Shown here piece after piece: positions 22,562 through 30,166 of a stretch of DNA of 64,000 nt. Under the pieces are notes generated by a model, which saw only the letters and a program-made list of their open reading frames with translations, had not been told where the DNA came from and made no database searches. The DNA comes from Chelatococcus sp. YT9 (GTDB lineage Bacteria; Pseudomonadota; Alphaproteobacteria; Rhizobiales; Beijerinckiaceae), in the NCBI RefSeq assembly GCF_018398315.1, contig NZ_JAHBRW010000001.1:3294501-3358500 (forward strand), read 5' to 3'. Position 1 is the stretch's first letter, and each line of letters begins with the position of its first letter. Both the position numbers and the translations under genes were made by a program.

Positions 22562-23509
22562 ATGGATCCGATGACGCGCTCACTGTTCATGGCGGCTGCG
22601 AGAAAAAAGCCGCCGGTGATTGTTGCTGGCGCTCCAAGCAACTACATCGTCCGCTCCGAGGATGGCGTTAATTGGAGCGCCGTCTATAATTCGGGAAGCT
22701 CTGGCCAGTACATCCAGCAGATTATTTGGGCCGGCGGGATGTTCGTTGCTGTTAGTTACGGCGGCGGCATTATCACGTCCCCCGACGGCACCAACTGGAC
22801 CCAAAGGATCGGCGGTAACTTCTACAGCGTGGCCTACGGCAACGGCATGTTTATTGCCATGGGCGAGGTCTATTATTCGTCGCCCGACGGGATAACCTGG
22901 ACCTCACGCAATCTGTCTACGCTGACGGGAACTCAAGGGCCGGACTTCGTGACCGCGGTGGCCTTCAACGGCAACACCTGGGTCTGCATGGGCGTTACCG
23001 GCGCGACAAGCCGCCCCTACACGAAGACGGGTTCGCCCATTTCCGGGGGCTGGACAGCGCAAGCCACCCTGACGGGGACCGATAATTTTGGGCGCATGAA
23101 GTATACGGCCGGCGCATACTACATGCTGAGGCAAAGCTCGAGCGGTGTACTGTATCGCTCGACCAATGACGGCGTGAATTTCAGCAACGCGGGCATCTCG
23201 ACCGCTAGCAACTGCGGTGCGGACTGGGCATATAATGGAAGTCTGTGGGCGGCGGTCGGCACGAACGGCACGACGCCTCAACTCAAGACTTCCTCCGATA
23301 TCAGCGCCTCGTGGACGACGGTCAATACATCATTCTTCACCAGCGCCGCGATCGCTGCCGTCGAGTGGGTCCCTGGCCTCGACCTTTGGATAATCGGCGG
23401 AACAGATGGCCTGATGGCCTACTCGCCTGACGGGATCAACTGGACCCTCGGCAGCGTCACAGGGCTCGGCACGCGAGCCATCCAAGCCATTGCATATGGA
23501 TACATCTGA
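22562..23509 (+). CDS. Beta-propeller-like phage protein, likely receptor-binding
   Basis: 315 residues. Repeated motifs S-x-DGxxW-(S/T): SEDGVNWSAVY, SPDGTNWTQRI, SPDGITWTSRN, SPDGINWTLGS, with strands such as FYSVAYGNGMFIAMG between them. Spacing suggests five to six blades of a sialidase/BNR-type propeller. No catalytic residues are apparent. It lies between the collagen-like fibre and a DUF4376 fibre-assembly-type gene, so a distal fibre or receptor-binding protein is the best guess. TGATG overlap with the next gene. Confidence 0.7.
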   Translation: MDPMTRSLFMAAARKKPPVIVAGAPSNYIVRSEDGVNWSAVYNSGSSGQYIQQIIWAGGMFVAVSYGGGIITSPDGTNWTQRIGGNFYSVAYGNGMFIAMGEVYYSSPDGITWTSRNLSTLTGTQGPDFVTAVAFNGNTWVCMGVTGATSRPYTKTGSPISGGWTAQATLTGTDNFGRMKYTAGAYYMLRQSSSGVLYRSTNDGVNFSNAGISTASNCGADWAYNGSLWAAVGTNGTTPQLKTSSDISASWTTVNTSFFTSAAIAAVEWVPGLDLWIIGGTDGLMAYSPDGINWTLGSVTGLGTRAIQAIAYGYI

Positions 23510-24105
23510 TGCACGCACTCATCCAAGCAGGCGAGGTTGTCGCCTATCCCTACACAGACTGGCAATTACGGCAGGACAACCCCAACACCAGCTTTCCCTC
23601 TGCAATGGATGACACGGTGCGGGCTGGCTTTGGGATGTACCCCGTCACGGCAACTCCAGTTCCTGCTGGCAAACGTGCGATCGGCACGACGGCCGGCTAT
23701 GTCGAAGGTGAGCTTGTCGAGATCCACACGCTCGAGGACATCCCGCTTGCGGAACTGAAAGCGGAGAAGCTAGCCGCACTGGCGCAACGCCGCTGGGAAG
23801 CGGAAACAGGTGGCGTCACGGTCGAGGGAGCAGTCATCCGCACAGACGCAACCAGCCAGGCCAAGATCACAGGCGCCGTCTCGCTGTTTCAAGCTGACCA
23901 GACGCTGACCTCCATGGACTGGGAGGCGCAACCGGGCGTGTACGTCGAGGTTGACGCAGCAGACATGACCGCAATCGGCATTGCCGTTGGGCGCCATGTC
24001 CAGGCGTGCTTCAGCCATGCACGCAGCTTCGCGGAAGCGATCAACGCGGCGCAAGACTTCGCCACCTTGGACAGCATCGACATCCACTCTGGCTGGCCTT
24101 CGTAG
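23509..24105 (+). CDS. DUF4376-family tail fibre assembly protein
   Basis: 198 residues. The C-terminal half (RRWEAETGGVTVEGAVIRTD, then AKITGAVSLFQADQTLTSMDW and a helix VGRHVQACFSHARSFAEAI) matches DUF4376, common in phage fibre-assembly or fibre-linked proteins. The N-terminus (VVAYPYTDWQLRQDNPNTSF) is the usual start in this group. TGATG coupling with the propeller gene supports joint action. Stop is followed by a terminator hairpin. Confidence 0.8.
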   Translation: MHALIQAGEVVAYPYTDWQLRQDNPNTSFPSAMDDTVRAGFGMYPVTATPVPAGKRAIGTTAGYVEGELVEIHTLEDIPLAELKAEKLAALAQRRWEAETGGVTVEGAVIRTDATSQAKITGAVSLFQADQTLTSMDWEAQPGVYVEVDAADMTAIGIAVGRHVQACFSHARSFAEAINAAQDFATLDSIDIHSGWPS

Positions 24106-24130
24106 GCCTCACACAACATCACAGCAAGAA

Positions 24131-24157
24131 GCCGCCTCCGGGCGGCATTTTTATTTG
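24131..24157 (+). terminator. Intrinsic terminator in the tail-fibre block
   Basis: GCCGCC-TCCG-GGCGGC hairpin followed by ATTTTTATTT. Confidence 0.75.
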
Positions 24158-24167
24158 GAGGCCAGGA

Positions 24168-24476
24168 ATGGCAATCGCTTACGTTGAATTCGGTCAGGCA
24201 GCCTCATCGGGCATATCTAGCGGCCTTCACCTTGGTCTGCCCACATCATCCGAGAAAATCACGATCTCTGCTTCAAACGCTGTCTCGACCGGCGCGGTGG
24301 CCAATGACGCCAAGGGCGCGGGCGTCGTTCGCGTCACGGTCGATGTCGATGTGTGGATTGCGAGCGGCCTTTCTCCAGATGCTGGGGCGGCTCCGCGTCG
24401 TGTGCTCTTGGCCGGCAGTTCGATCGACCTCCTTGTACCGGCTGGCCACAAGATCGCAGTGAAGGCGCTCGACTAA
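24168..24476 (+). CDS. Phage protein, beta-rich, unknown (102 aa)
   Basis: ATG at 24168 with GGAGGCCAGGA upstream. The protein (MAIAYVEFGQAASSGISSGL) is beta-rich with VVRVTVDVDVWIASGLSPD, as in decoration or tail-tip proteins. Directly coupled (TAATG) to the next gene. No family was recognised. It follows a terminator, so it may have its own promoter or depend on read-through. Confidence 0.65.
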   Translation: MAIAYVEFGQAASSGISSGLHLGLPTSSEKITISASNAVSTGAVANDAKGAGVVRVTVDVDVWIASGLSPDAGAAPRRVLLAGSSIDLLVPAGHKIAVKALD

Positions 24477-25297
24477 TGCCGGGCCTTTCGCTCTCGCTTG
24501 GCTTGGGCGTCGGGAAGCCAGGGCGATCCGGTGGGCCCAGCTATGACGCTCGCGCGAAGGCAGTCTTCGACTTCTGGGAGAGTGTTGGGGCGGCCCCGTC
24601 CGCCGGCGTGAAGTCGCTCCTCAACGAGACGATCGTTGCCCTGCAGGACTTCGGTCTCTGGTCGGAAGCCGATCTCCTCGCCTTCACCGCTGCGACCAAC
24701 ATGATCCATGGCGTGACGGATTTGAAGAACCCAGACGCTTCAAAGATCTTCTCTCTGTCGAACTCACCGACATGGACGGATCGGTATGGGTGGACCGGCA
24801 ATGGGACTTCCAGCTACGTCGGCACGTGGCTTAATCCGGCGAGCAACGGTGTGCGCTGGACGGTCAACGATGCCGGTGTCTGGTCGTACACGGACACCGA
24901 TTTGGCGGTATCAGTGCCGGATGTCGGGGCTGGCGAAACCTACGCGGCGTTCTGTATCTCGCGTGGTTCGACGGGCTCCATGGGCGGTCAGATCAATCGC
25001 GTCAGCGGTGCAACCACGCTCGCGACTGTTGCGTCGTCTGCCGGTGTGACGGGGATCTCCCGCATCGACGCGAATACCGAACGGATTTGGCGTGATGGCG
25101 TCCAACAAGCGGAGGCCACCGTCTCTGCTGTCGGACGGCCTACAGGGCAGTTCCGCATCTGCGGTCGATCACCTTCCACCTTCAGCACGCGACGGGTGGG
25201 CTTCGTGATGGCTGGCGCGTCCTGCGTCGGTAAGGAAGCGAACCTCAACACCGTGGTCCAGAACTACATCACCAAAATCAAGGTCGTTGCAGCATGA
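24476..25297 (+). CDS. Phage tail/fibre-associated protein, unknown (273 aa)
   Basis: Begins MPGLSLSLGLGVGKPGRSGG, a stretch common at the start of phage tail or fibre-related proteins, then a helical region (LLNETIVALQDFGLWSEADL) and a beta-rich jelly-roll-like C-terminus (WTGNGTSSYVGTWLNPASNG to VQNYITKIKVV). The second part resembles concanavalin-like domains that hold a carbohydrate-binding role in phage fibres, but this is only by impression. ATGA overlap with the next gene. Confidence 0.6.
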   Translation: MPGLSLSLGLGVGKPGRSGGPSYDARAKAVFDFWESVGAAPSAGVKSLLNETIVALQDFGLWSEADLLAFTAATNMIHGVTDLKNPDASKIFSLSNSPTWTDRYGWTGNGTSSYVGTWLNPASNGVRWTVNDAGVWSYTDTDLAVSVPDVGAGETYAAFCISRGSTGSMGGQINRVSGATTLATVASSAGVTGISRIDANTERIWRDGVQQAEATVSAVGRPTGQFRICGRSPSTFSTRRVGFVMAGASCVGKEANLNTVVQNYITKIKVVAA

Positions 25298-25629
25298 GCG
25301 TCGAGAACAAATTCATCATCACCGCCGCGCAGAAAGTTGCCCTCGAAGCGCTGAGCAACCCGACGAGCATACCCCCCGTGTACATCGCGCCTCGCGCCAT
25401 CGACACGGCGTCACCGGGCGTCGGGATCAACCTGAACCCGGATGCGATCGAATTCGAGGCGGGCGCCGTCGTCGATCTCGTCGGCAAGTTCGTGGCGCCG
25501 AAGCGCATCATCGACGATCCGGCTTACATCGCCAATGCGGCGGCGATGGTGGCCTACCTGCGCGATCTGCCTTTCGCCCTCCTGGAAGACGAGACGGTAC
25601 ACGCGCCTGAACCGCCGATCGATATCTAA
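25294..25629 (+). CDS. Phage protein of unknown function (111 aa)
   Basis: MSVENKFIITAAQKVALEAL, then a strand-rich middle (DAIEFEAGAVVDLVGKFVAP) and a helix near the end (YIANAAAMVAYLRDL). ATGA coupling to the tail protein upstream. The following 144 bases (25630-25773) hold a weak CCCCGGCT/AGCCGGGG hairpin and no convincing gene. Not recognised. Confidence 0.6.
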   Translation: MSVENKFIITAAQKVALEALSNPTSIPPVYIAPRAIDTASPGVGINLNPDAIEFEAGAVVDLVGKFVAPKRIIDDPAYIANAAAMVAYLRDLPFALLEDETVHAPEPPIDI

Positions 25630-25773
25630 GCCCGCCCCCGGCTGCTGGCCTGAGCCGGGGAAAATGGCAGCCGAGGACGGTACCTCATCGCCGGGGGAGC
25701 GGTTTTGAGGTCGCCCCATCGGAACACGGCCTAGACCGCGCCGCAAGCTGATCTGATCTTCGGAGACACCCAA

Positions 25774-25899
25774 ATGAAACTTTTGCTGATCGTGGCGCTA
25801 GTCGCCGCGGCCGTGAGCGCGTGCGCGTCTCGTGAGAGCAGCTACTGGGCTGGTGTTGCTCAAGGCGCAAAGCACGTCGTTGAAGGCGGGAACCGGTGA
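25774..25899 (+). CDS. Very small lipoprotein (41 aa) in the lysis region
   Basis: MKLLLIVALVAAAVSACASR has a lipobox (VSAC). The mature part is only about 25 residues (ASRESSYWAGVAQGAKHVVE). Ribosome binding site CGGAGA. The next gene starts with a GTGA overlap on its stop codon. It stands at the head of the lysis cassette; whether it takes part in lysis is not known. Confidence 0.65.
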   Translation: MKLLLIVALVAAAVSACASRESSYWAGVAQGAKHVVEGGNR

Positions 25900-26120
25900 G
25901 GCTCGTCCCGAACTGGAGACGAGTGCTCCGGTACGCGTGGTCTGTCCGGCTGCTGACGATCGCGTTCTTTCTATCAGGCCTTGAGGCGGCAGTTCCGTTC
26001 CTTGATGGCGTCCTTCCCATTCCGCGCGGTGCCTTTGCGTTGCTCGCCTTCGTGGCGACCGGCGGGGCGTTCGTTGCGCGCTTGATTGCTCAGCAGAGCG
26101 TTTCCGGAGCAAATGAATGA
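25896..26120 (+). CDS. Putative holin (small two-segment membrane protein)
   Basis: 74 residues, GTG start. N-terminus basic (MRLVPNWRRVLRYAWSVRLL), one hydrophobic helix (LTIAFFLSGLEAAVPFL) and a second (GAFALLAFVATGGAFVARLI), polar end. Small membrane proteins of this pattern lie next to phage endolysins and are taken as holins, which let endolysin act by opening or depolarising the inner membrane. ATGA overlap with the endolysin gene. Assigned by place and topology. Confidence 0.7.
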   Translation: MRLVPNWRRVLRYAWSVRLLTIAFFLSGLEAAVPFLDGVLPIPRGAFALLAFVATGGAFVARLIAQQSVSGANE

Positions 26121-26602
26121 ACAGCCGTCTTAAGAAGGCGGGCGCTGGCGTCGGTGTCGTCACCGCTGCTGGCTTGCTCGCTATTCAAGTCGTGGGGGGC
26201 TTGGAAGGCCTTCGCCTCTACGCCTACCGAGATGTGATAGGTGTGTTAACAGCGTGCTATGGCGAGACGAAGGGCATTAAGCCCGGCATGAGATTCAGCA
26301 AGGCGACTTGCGACAATATGCTGATCGATAGCCTTGTCGAGCACGAGGCGGGAATGCGGCGCTGCCTCAGGGATCCTGACAGCCTGCCCACTGAAGTCTA
26401 CGTCGCGAACCTCTCTCTTGCCTACAACATCGGGGTTGGCGGCTTCTGCAAATCGACGCTGGTCCGCAGGCAGAATGCGGGTGACATCCGGGGCTCCTGC
26501 GATGAATTCCGCAAGTTCGTCTATGCCGGCGGCAAGGTTGTAAAGGGTCTGCAGAACCGTCGTGAGACCGAGCGCAACCTTTGCCTGAAGGGTGCGGCAT
26601 GA
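26117..26602 (+). CDS. Endolysin, lysozyme of GH24 family with N-terminal membrane segment
   Basis: 161 residues. N-terminal hydrophobic stretch (AGAGVGVVTAAGLLAIQVVG) with weakly hydrophobic Gly/Ala residues, like signal-anchor-release endolysins. Catalytic region: Glu in GLEGLRLYAYRD, then VIGVLTACYGETKGI with the Asp/Thr sites of the E-x8-D-x5-T type. C-terminal VANLSLAYNIGVGGFCKSTL is the second conserved block. Cuts peptidoglycan in the periplasm at lysis. Holin upstream and spanins downstream complete the set. Confidence 0.9.
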   Translation: MNSRLKKAGAGVGVVTAAGLLAIQVVGGLEGLRLYAYRDVIGVLTACYGETKGIKPGMRFSKATCDNMLIDSLVEHEAGMRRCLRDPDSLPTEVYVANLSLAYNIGVGGFCKSTLVRRQNAGDIRGSCDEFRKFVYAGGKVVKGLQNRRETERNLCLKGAA

Positions 26603-27000
26603 ACGCTATCGCCTCAGCCCTCGGCATCCCCCCGATAGCCGTCTATGCCGTCCTTGCGATCCTCGCGGCTGGTGGGTTTTGGGGCTACGGCGCTCTCAAA
26701 TATCACGACGGCTATGTCGCCGGAAAAGCCGAGGCATCAAATGCCGCGGAGGCCGCTCGTCTCGTCGAGCGTGAACGGCAAGACAGGATCAATGCGGACG
26801 CTCGTGAAGCCGCCCGCAAGCGCGAGGAATGGCTCGCCAAAGAAAACACCCGCCTCCAATCCCTCCTCGACGAGAACGCCAATGCGGCTGATCAAGATCC
26901 TCGCCGCGACGAGCCTGCTTTGTCCTCTGATGGCGTGCAGCGCCTCAACAAGGTTCGTCGCCTCTCCCCCAAGCCTATCTCCCCCACCGGGGAGCTTTGA
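26599..27000 (+). CDS. Rz-like inner-membrane spanin subunit
   Basis: 133 residues from the ATG at 26599 (ATGA overlap). One N-terminal membrane helix (IAVYAVLAILAAGGFWGYGA) and a long periplasmic coiled coil (AAEAARLVERERQDRINADA and on to NTRLQSLLDENANA). The o-spanin gene begins inside this gene at 26882 in another frame. Together the two fuse inner and outer membranes in the last step of lysis. Confidence 0.85.
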   Translation: MNAIASALGIPPIAVYAVLAILAAGGFWGYGALKYHDGYVAGKAEASNAAEAARLVERERQDRINADAREAARKREEWLAKENTRLQSLLDENANAADQDPRRDEPALSSDGVQRLNKVRRLSPKPISPTGEL

Positions 27001-27169
27001 AATGGATTGCCCGGATCCGGTCCAGCTTCCGAGCGGCCCGATGAAGCAACGGGACGTTGAGCGCTACTGGAGCCGGGATCGTGTCTCGCTGATTGAATGC
27101 GGCGATCGGCATGCAGCATTGCGTGACTTCTACCGGCAGCGCGACGGCGGCCTGAGGGCGAAGCCATGA
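26882..27169 (+). CDS. Rz1-like outer-membrane lipoprotein spanin, start nested in Rz
   Basis: 95 residues: MRLIKILAATSLLCPLMACS with a lipobox (LMAC), followed by Pro-rich FVASPPSLSPPPGSF, the hallmark of Rz1. It begins 119 bases before the end of Rz and reads in a different frame, then continues well beyond it. The C-terminal part (MKQRDVERYWSRDRVSLIEC) is longer than in classical Rz1 and includes two Cys. Its stop overlaps the next start (ATGA). Confidence 0.85.
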   Translation: MRLIKILAATSLLCPLMACSASTRFVASPPSLSPPPGSFEMDCPDPVQLPSGPMKQRDVERYWSRDRVSLIECGDRHAALRDFYRQRDGGLRAKP

Positions 27170-27429
27170 GTGACGCCATCACAATCAGCAAGGATGAGCT
27201 GCGGGCAATCGTGCAGGAGGCCGTCAAGGACGCTCTCCATGACATGGGCCTTCGCGCCGATGAGCCCGCTCATATCGATGAAGCCCGTGAGGACTTCCGT
27301 TTTATTCGTCGGTTGCGCAAGGCGATCGACAGTGCTGCCGGCAAGATCGGGATGGCCATCATCCTAGCGATAATGGGCGGCCTCGGCTGGCTCATCATCT
27401 CCGGCGGCAAAGCCTTCCTCGGCAAATAA
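27166..27429 (+). CDS. Small phage membrane protein, possible second holin/antiholin
   Basis: 87 residues: an N-terminal charged helix (ISKDELRAIVQEAVKDALHD), a second amphipathic part with RFIRRLRKAID and a C-terminal membrane helix (MAIILAIMGGLGWLIISGGK). Similar in layout to DUF6127-type small phage proteins. Coupled by ATGA to the spanin gene, so it may tune lysis time. No defining motif. Confidence 0.65.
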   Translation: MSDAITISKDELRAIVQEAVKDALHDMGLRADEPAHIDEAREDFRFIRRLRKAIDSAAGKIGMAIILAIMGGLGWLIISGGKAFLGK

Positions 27430-27456
27430 TTCCCCCTCCCACATAAAGGACATCTC

Positions 27457-28101
27457 ATGTCCCGCTGGATCGCAGCGGCGCTGGCCACTATCGGCTTTGC
27501 GCTGGCAGCTGCTTATTGCCTCGCGTCTTACGCAACGGCTACTCCCGCCCCCAAGGCCGGCTCAGTCGTCAAAGTCATCAATGGTCCCGGCCATGGTTCG
27601 GGCACCCACATTGGAAATGGATACATCCTCACAGCAGCCCATGTCATACGGGAGGCTGATTCCGTCGACATCCTTTCAGACCAGGGGCTGACGACGAAAG
27701 CCGAGGTTCTTTGGGTCAACAAGGCTTATGATGTTGCGCTAATCCGCGATGAGGCGATGCAGGCTGCGATATCCCCGCTTGCTTGCAAGCCATTGGCGGA
27801 AGGCGCTTCCGTCACGCTGATCGGTAATCCCGCAGACGTTGAATTCGTGAAGGTTCAGGCCTCGATAGCAGGCAAGTCTAGGCCATACGCCAGATGGCGT
27901 AACGTCTCTGTCGTAAGCGGGCCAATCGTGCCGGGCATGTCTGGCGGTGGGATGTTCGATAGGGCAGGGAATCTCAGGGGAATTGTTGTCGGCGTGATGC
28001 TGGCACCCACAGGAATGTTTGCCTCATCCATGGTTGGGATTGGCTATGCCGTGCCATCCTCTGCGGTATGCGCTCTGATGGGCCGGGCGGTGCCGGCATG
28101 A
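27457..28101 (+). CDS. Phage-encoded trypsin-like serine protease
   Basis: 214 residues. N-terminal signal or anchor helix (WIAAALATIGFALAAAYCLA), then a chymotrypsin-fold domain with a full triad: His62 in TAAHV, Asp92 in YDVALI, Ser162 in GMSGGG. No PDZ domain follows, unlike HtrA/DegP. Probably periplasmic or membrane-tethered. AAAGGA ribosome binding site. Downstream of the lysis set and coupled (ATGA) to the metallophosphoesterase gene. Substrates unknown; candidates are virion proteins or host surface or defence proteins. Confidence 0.85.
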   Translation: MSRWIAAALATIGFALAAAYCLASYATATPAPKAGSVVKVINGPGHGSGTHIGNGYILTAAHVIREADSVDILSDQGLTTKAEVLWVNKAYDVALIRDEAMQAAISPLACKPLAEGASVTLIGNPADVEFVKVQASIAGKSRPYARWRNVSVVSGPIVPGMSGGGMFDRAGNLRGIVVGVMLAPTGMFASSMVGIGYAVPSSAVCALMGRAVPA

Positions 28102-29336
28102 ATCCGGGTCTGTCCGCCGCACAGATGAAAGAAGCCCTCGCGGCATACGCTGCCCATGGCAACAATATGGTTGCGGCAGCTCGATCGCTTGGCCTTCCGA
28201 GAGGAACACTCGCCAACCGCATTCGACGGGCACGCGACCTGATCAGCAACAATCCAGATATGACGGATAAACCGCCCGAAGTGGTCAGACGTGAAGTCCA
28301 CGATGCTGCATTCTGGCGCAAGCGATGGAATGAAACATCCAAGGATCTGGCCAAGGCCGAAAGGCTGGTTGCGGAGATGGGTGGGATTGCAGGGCGTCCC
28401 GTCGAATCGGTGCCTTGGCTTGCCCCTTCTCGTGAAAAAACGGGGAGGGCGGCTGGCCTGATCCATATTTCAGATCTCCACCTTGGCGAGGTTGTCGACC
28501 CTGACGAAATCCTTGGTCTCAATGCCTATGACACGAGCATCGCCAAGCGACGGCTGCAGCGCCTGTTCGACGCGGCGATAGAGATCCTGCCGAGGTGGTC
28601 GACAGATTGCCAGATGGCCGGGGTTGTGGTCGCACTCAATGGCGATCTGATATCAGGCGATATCCACGACGAGCTTCGCCGGACGAACGCCCTTACGAGC
28701 CAAGAGCAAGTCTGGATGGCGACTGATTTGCTGGCAGCCGGCCTCACCAAGCTCGCGGGTGAATTCGGCGCCGTGTTCGTCGCGGTGACCCCAGGAAACC
28801 ACGGAAGGACCACGCACAAGCCGGAAGCCAAGCAGGTCACGAAGCTTTCCTATGACATGATGATCGGAGAGTGCCTCCGGCGTCATTTCGAGGGGGATGG
28901 CCGCGTGACGGTTCATCTCGCGACGGGGCGCGATGCGGTCTATCCGATTTTCGCTTGGACAGTCTTCCAATCCCATGGCGATGCCATCGGGACAAAAGGC
29001 GGAATGGGCTTCGCCGGCCCCATGCTCCCGATCGTACGCGGCACGAAGCTGGTGGAGCTCCAGGGCGCCCGGGCGTCCCGGCAGTACGATCTCATTCTCA
29101 CCGGGCATTATCACACGTCTGGAAACCCGGGACGAACGCTCGCGAATGGTTCGGTCGTCGGTTACGCCGAATACCCGAACGGACTTCGCTGCGCCCTCGA
29201 ACCTCCCCAGCAGTGGCTTGCCCTAATGACCGAGAGATGGGGCCTGAGAGAACGCTGCGAGATCAAGCTGGAAGATCCAGTCCCGCCGCCTCTCCCTCGG
29301 GTCCGCGTTCCCGCAACCATGGCGAGGTCGGCATGA
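28098..29336 (+). CDS. HTH domain fused to calcineurin-like metallophosphoesterase
   Basis: 412 residues from the ATG at 28098. Residues about 6-45 form a Fis/HTH_8-like helix-turn-helix (NMVAAARSLGLPRGTLANRI). From about residue 118 on there is a metallophosphoesterase with LIHISDLHLGEVV (D-x-H), VVALNGDLISG (GD), VTPGNHGR (GNH), and LILTGHYHT (GHxH) as metal ligands. Such phage proteins may process DNA or modified nucleotides, or act as nucleases. The pairing of a DNA-reading domain with a phosphoesterase points to a nucleic-acid substrate. ATGA overlap with the DUF1937 gene. Confidence 0.8.
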   Translation: MNPGLSAAQMKEALAAYAAHGNNMVAAARSLGLPRGTLANRIRRARDLISNNPDMTDKPPEVVRREVHDAAFWRKRWNETSKDLAKAERLVAEMGGIAGRPVESVPWLAPSREKTGRAAGLIHISDLHLGEVVDPDEILGLNAYDTSIAKRRLQRLFDAAIEILPRWSTDCQMAGVVVALNGDLISGDIHDELRRTNALTSQEQVWMATDLLAAGLTKLAGEFGAVFVAVTPGNHGRTTHKPEAKQVTKLSYDMMIGECLRRHFEGDGRVTVHLATGRDAVYPIFAWTVFQSHGDAIGTKGGMGFAGPMLPIVRGTKLVELQGARASRQYDLILTGHYHTSGNPGRTLANGSVVGYAEYPNGLRCALEPPQQWLALMTERWGLRERCEIKLEDPVPPPLPRVRVPATMARSA

Positions 29337-29785
29337 TCGTCACTCGCTATGCCAAACCCACTTTAACAGCGGCCAACGCTAATAAAGCCTCAGGCGATTC
29401 GTTTTACCAAGTGGCCCCGAAACTCGACGATCTCCGCGATCTGCCGGGGTTCGTCTATCTAGGCCAGCCATTCACGATGTATCAGCATGGTCACCGAGCC
29501 GCCGCCTATGACGGGTCGCGTGCCGCCGCGAAGCTAATCGAACGGGGGTTCCGTGTCTTTGCCCCCATACCGCATTCCCACCGGATCGCAGAGGTCGGCA
29601 ACCTCTCCCAGACCGATCAAACCCTGTGGGAATACCAGGACAAGCCGTTTGTCGACGCGGCCTCCTCACTGATTGTTCTGATGCTTCCCGGCTGGGACAG
29701 GTCCAAGGGCCTCGCTCATGAGATCGATCAGTTTGAGAAAGCCGGGAAACCCGTAGTTTACCTCAGCCTTTCGGATCTGGATTAA
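29333..29785 (+). CDS. DUF1937-family protein (nucleoside deoxyribosyltransferase-like fold)
   Basis: 150 residues, ATGA overlap. FVYLGQPFTMYQHGHRAAAY, then the PIPHSHRIAEVGNLSQTDQT segment, DAASSLIVLMLPGWDRSKGL and HEIDQFEKAGKPVVYL match DUF1937: the fold with SxPY-like start, D-SSLIVLML-GW-S-G--HEI end as in nucleoside 2-deoxyribosyltransferases. It may act on modified nucleotides. Its coupling to a phosphoesterase and its place before DUF6378 hint at a nucleotide-related module. Confidence 0.8.
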   Translation: MIVTRYAKPTLTAANANKASGDSFYQVAPKLDDLRDLPGFVYLGQPFTMYQHGHRAAAYDGSRAAAKLIERGFRVFAPIPHSHRIAEVGNLSQTDQTLWEYQDKPFVDAASSLIVLMLPGWDRSKGLAHEIDQFEKAGKPVVYLSLSDLD

Positions 29786-29789
29786 ACCG

Positions 29790-30089
29790 ATGAAAGCAGG
29801 ATGCATCGCATCAACCGCTGCCGAGCTTGTGTCTGGAGACAGGGACAGACAGCACGGACAGAAGCGGGATAATTTCGAGAGGATCGCCACCCTCTGGAAC
29901 GGCTATCTTCAGATCCGCCGCGATCCGGAGGCGCCGCTTGATCCGGTGGACGTTGGGCACCTTATGGTGCTGATGAAGCTGGCACGGACGCAGAGCGGTT
30001 CGTACAACCTAGACGATCACCTCGATATGGTTGGCTATGCGAGCTGCGCCGGGGAGATCGCCTCGGAACCCTTCACGCCTATCGCGTGA
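29790..30089 (+). CDS. DUF6378-family phage protein
   Basis: 99 residues: ELVSGDRDRQHGQKRDNFER, then ATLWNGYL, DPVDVGHLMVLMKLARTQSG and NLDDHLDMVGYASCAGE. This pattern (D-R---HG-p-dNFeria-lWn-yL ... Dv--mMvLlKiAR ... Dn-vDiaGYa) is DUF6378, related in appearance to all-alpha MazG-like NTP pyrophosphohydrolases. A nucleotide-sanitising role is possible but not shown. Four-base gap from the DUF1937 gene. Confidence 0.75.
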   Translation: MKAGCIASTAAELVSGDRDRQHGQKRDNFERIATLWNGYLQIRRDPEAPLDPVDVGHLMVLMKLARTQSGSYNLDDHLDMVGYASCAGEIASEPFTPIA

Positions 30090-30111
30090 ACCGTACCATT
30101 TAGGAACCGGC

Positions 30112-30137
30112 TTGACTCATCCGTTCTTATTTTGTTC
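30112..30137 (+). promoter_or_regulatory. SOS-type promoter with LexA box
   Basis: GTTC-N7-GTTC at 30123-30137 matches the alphaproteobacterial LexA box (GAAC-N7-GAAC on the other strand). TTGACT at 30112-30117 is a good -35; the -10 would overlap the right half of the box. Located 30 bp before the gene at 30167. It predicts induction by DNA damage. Confidence 0.6.
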
Positions 30138-30166
30138 CATAGCGGCGGGGCTATGGAGATCGAGCC

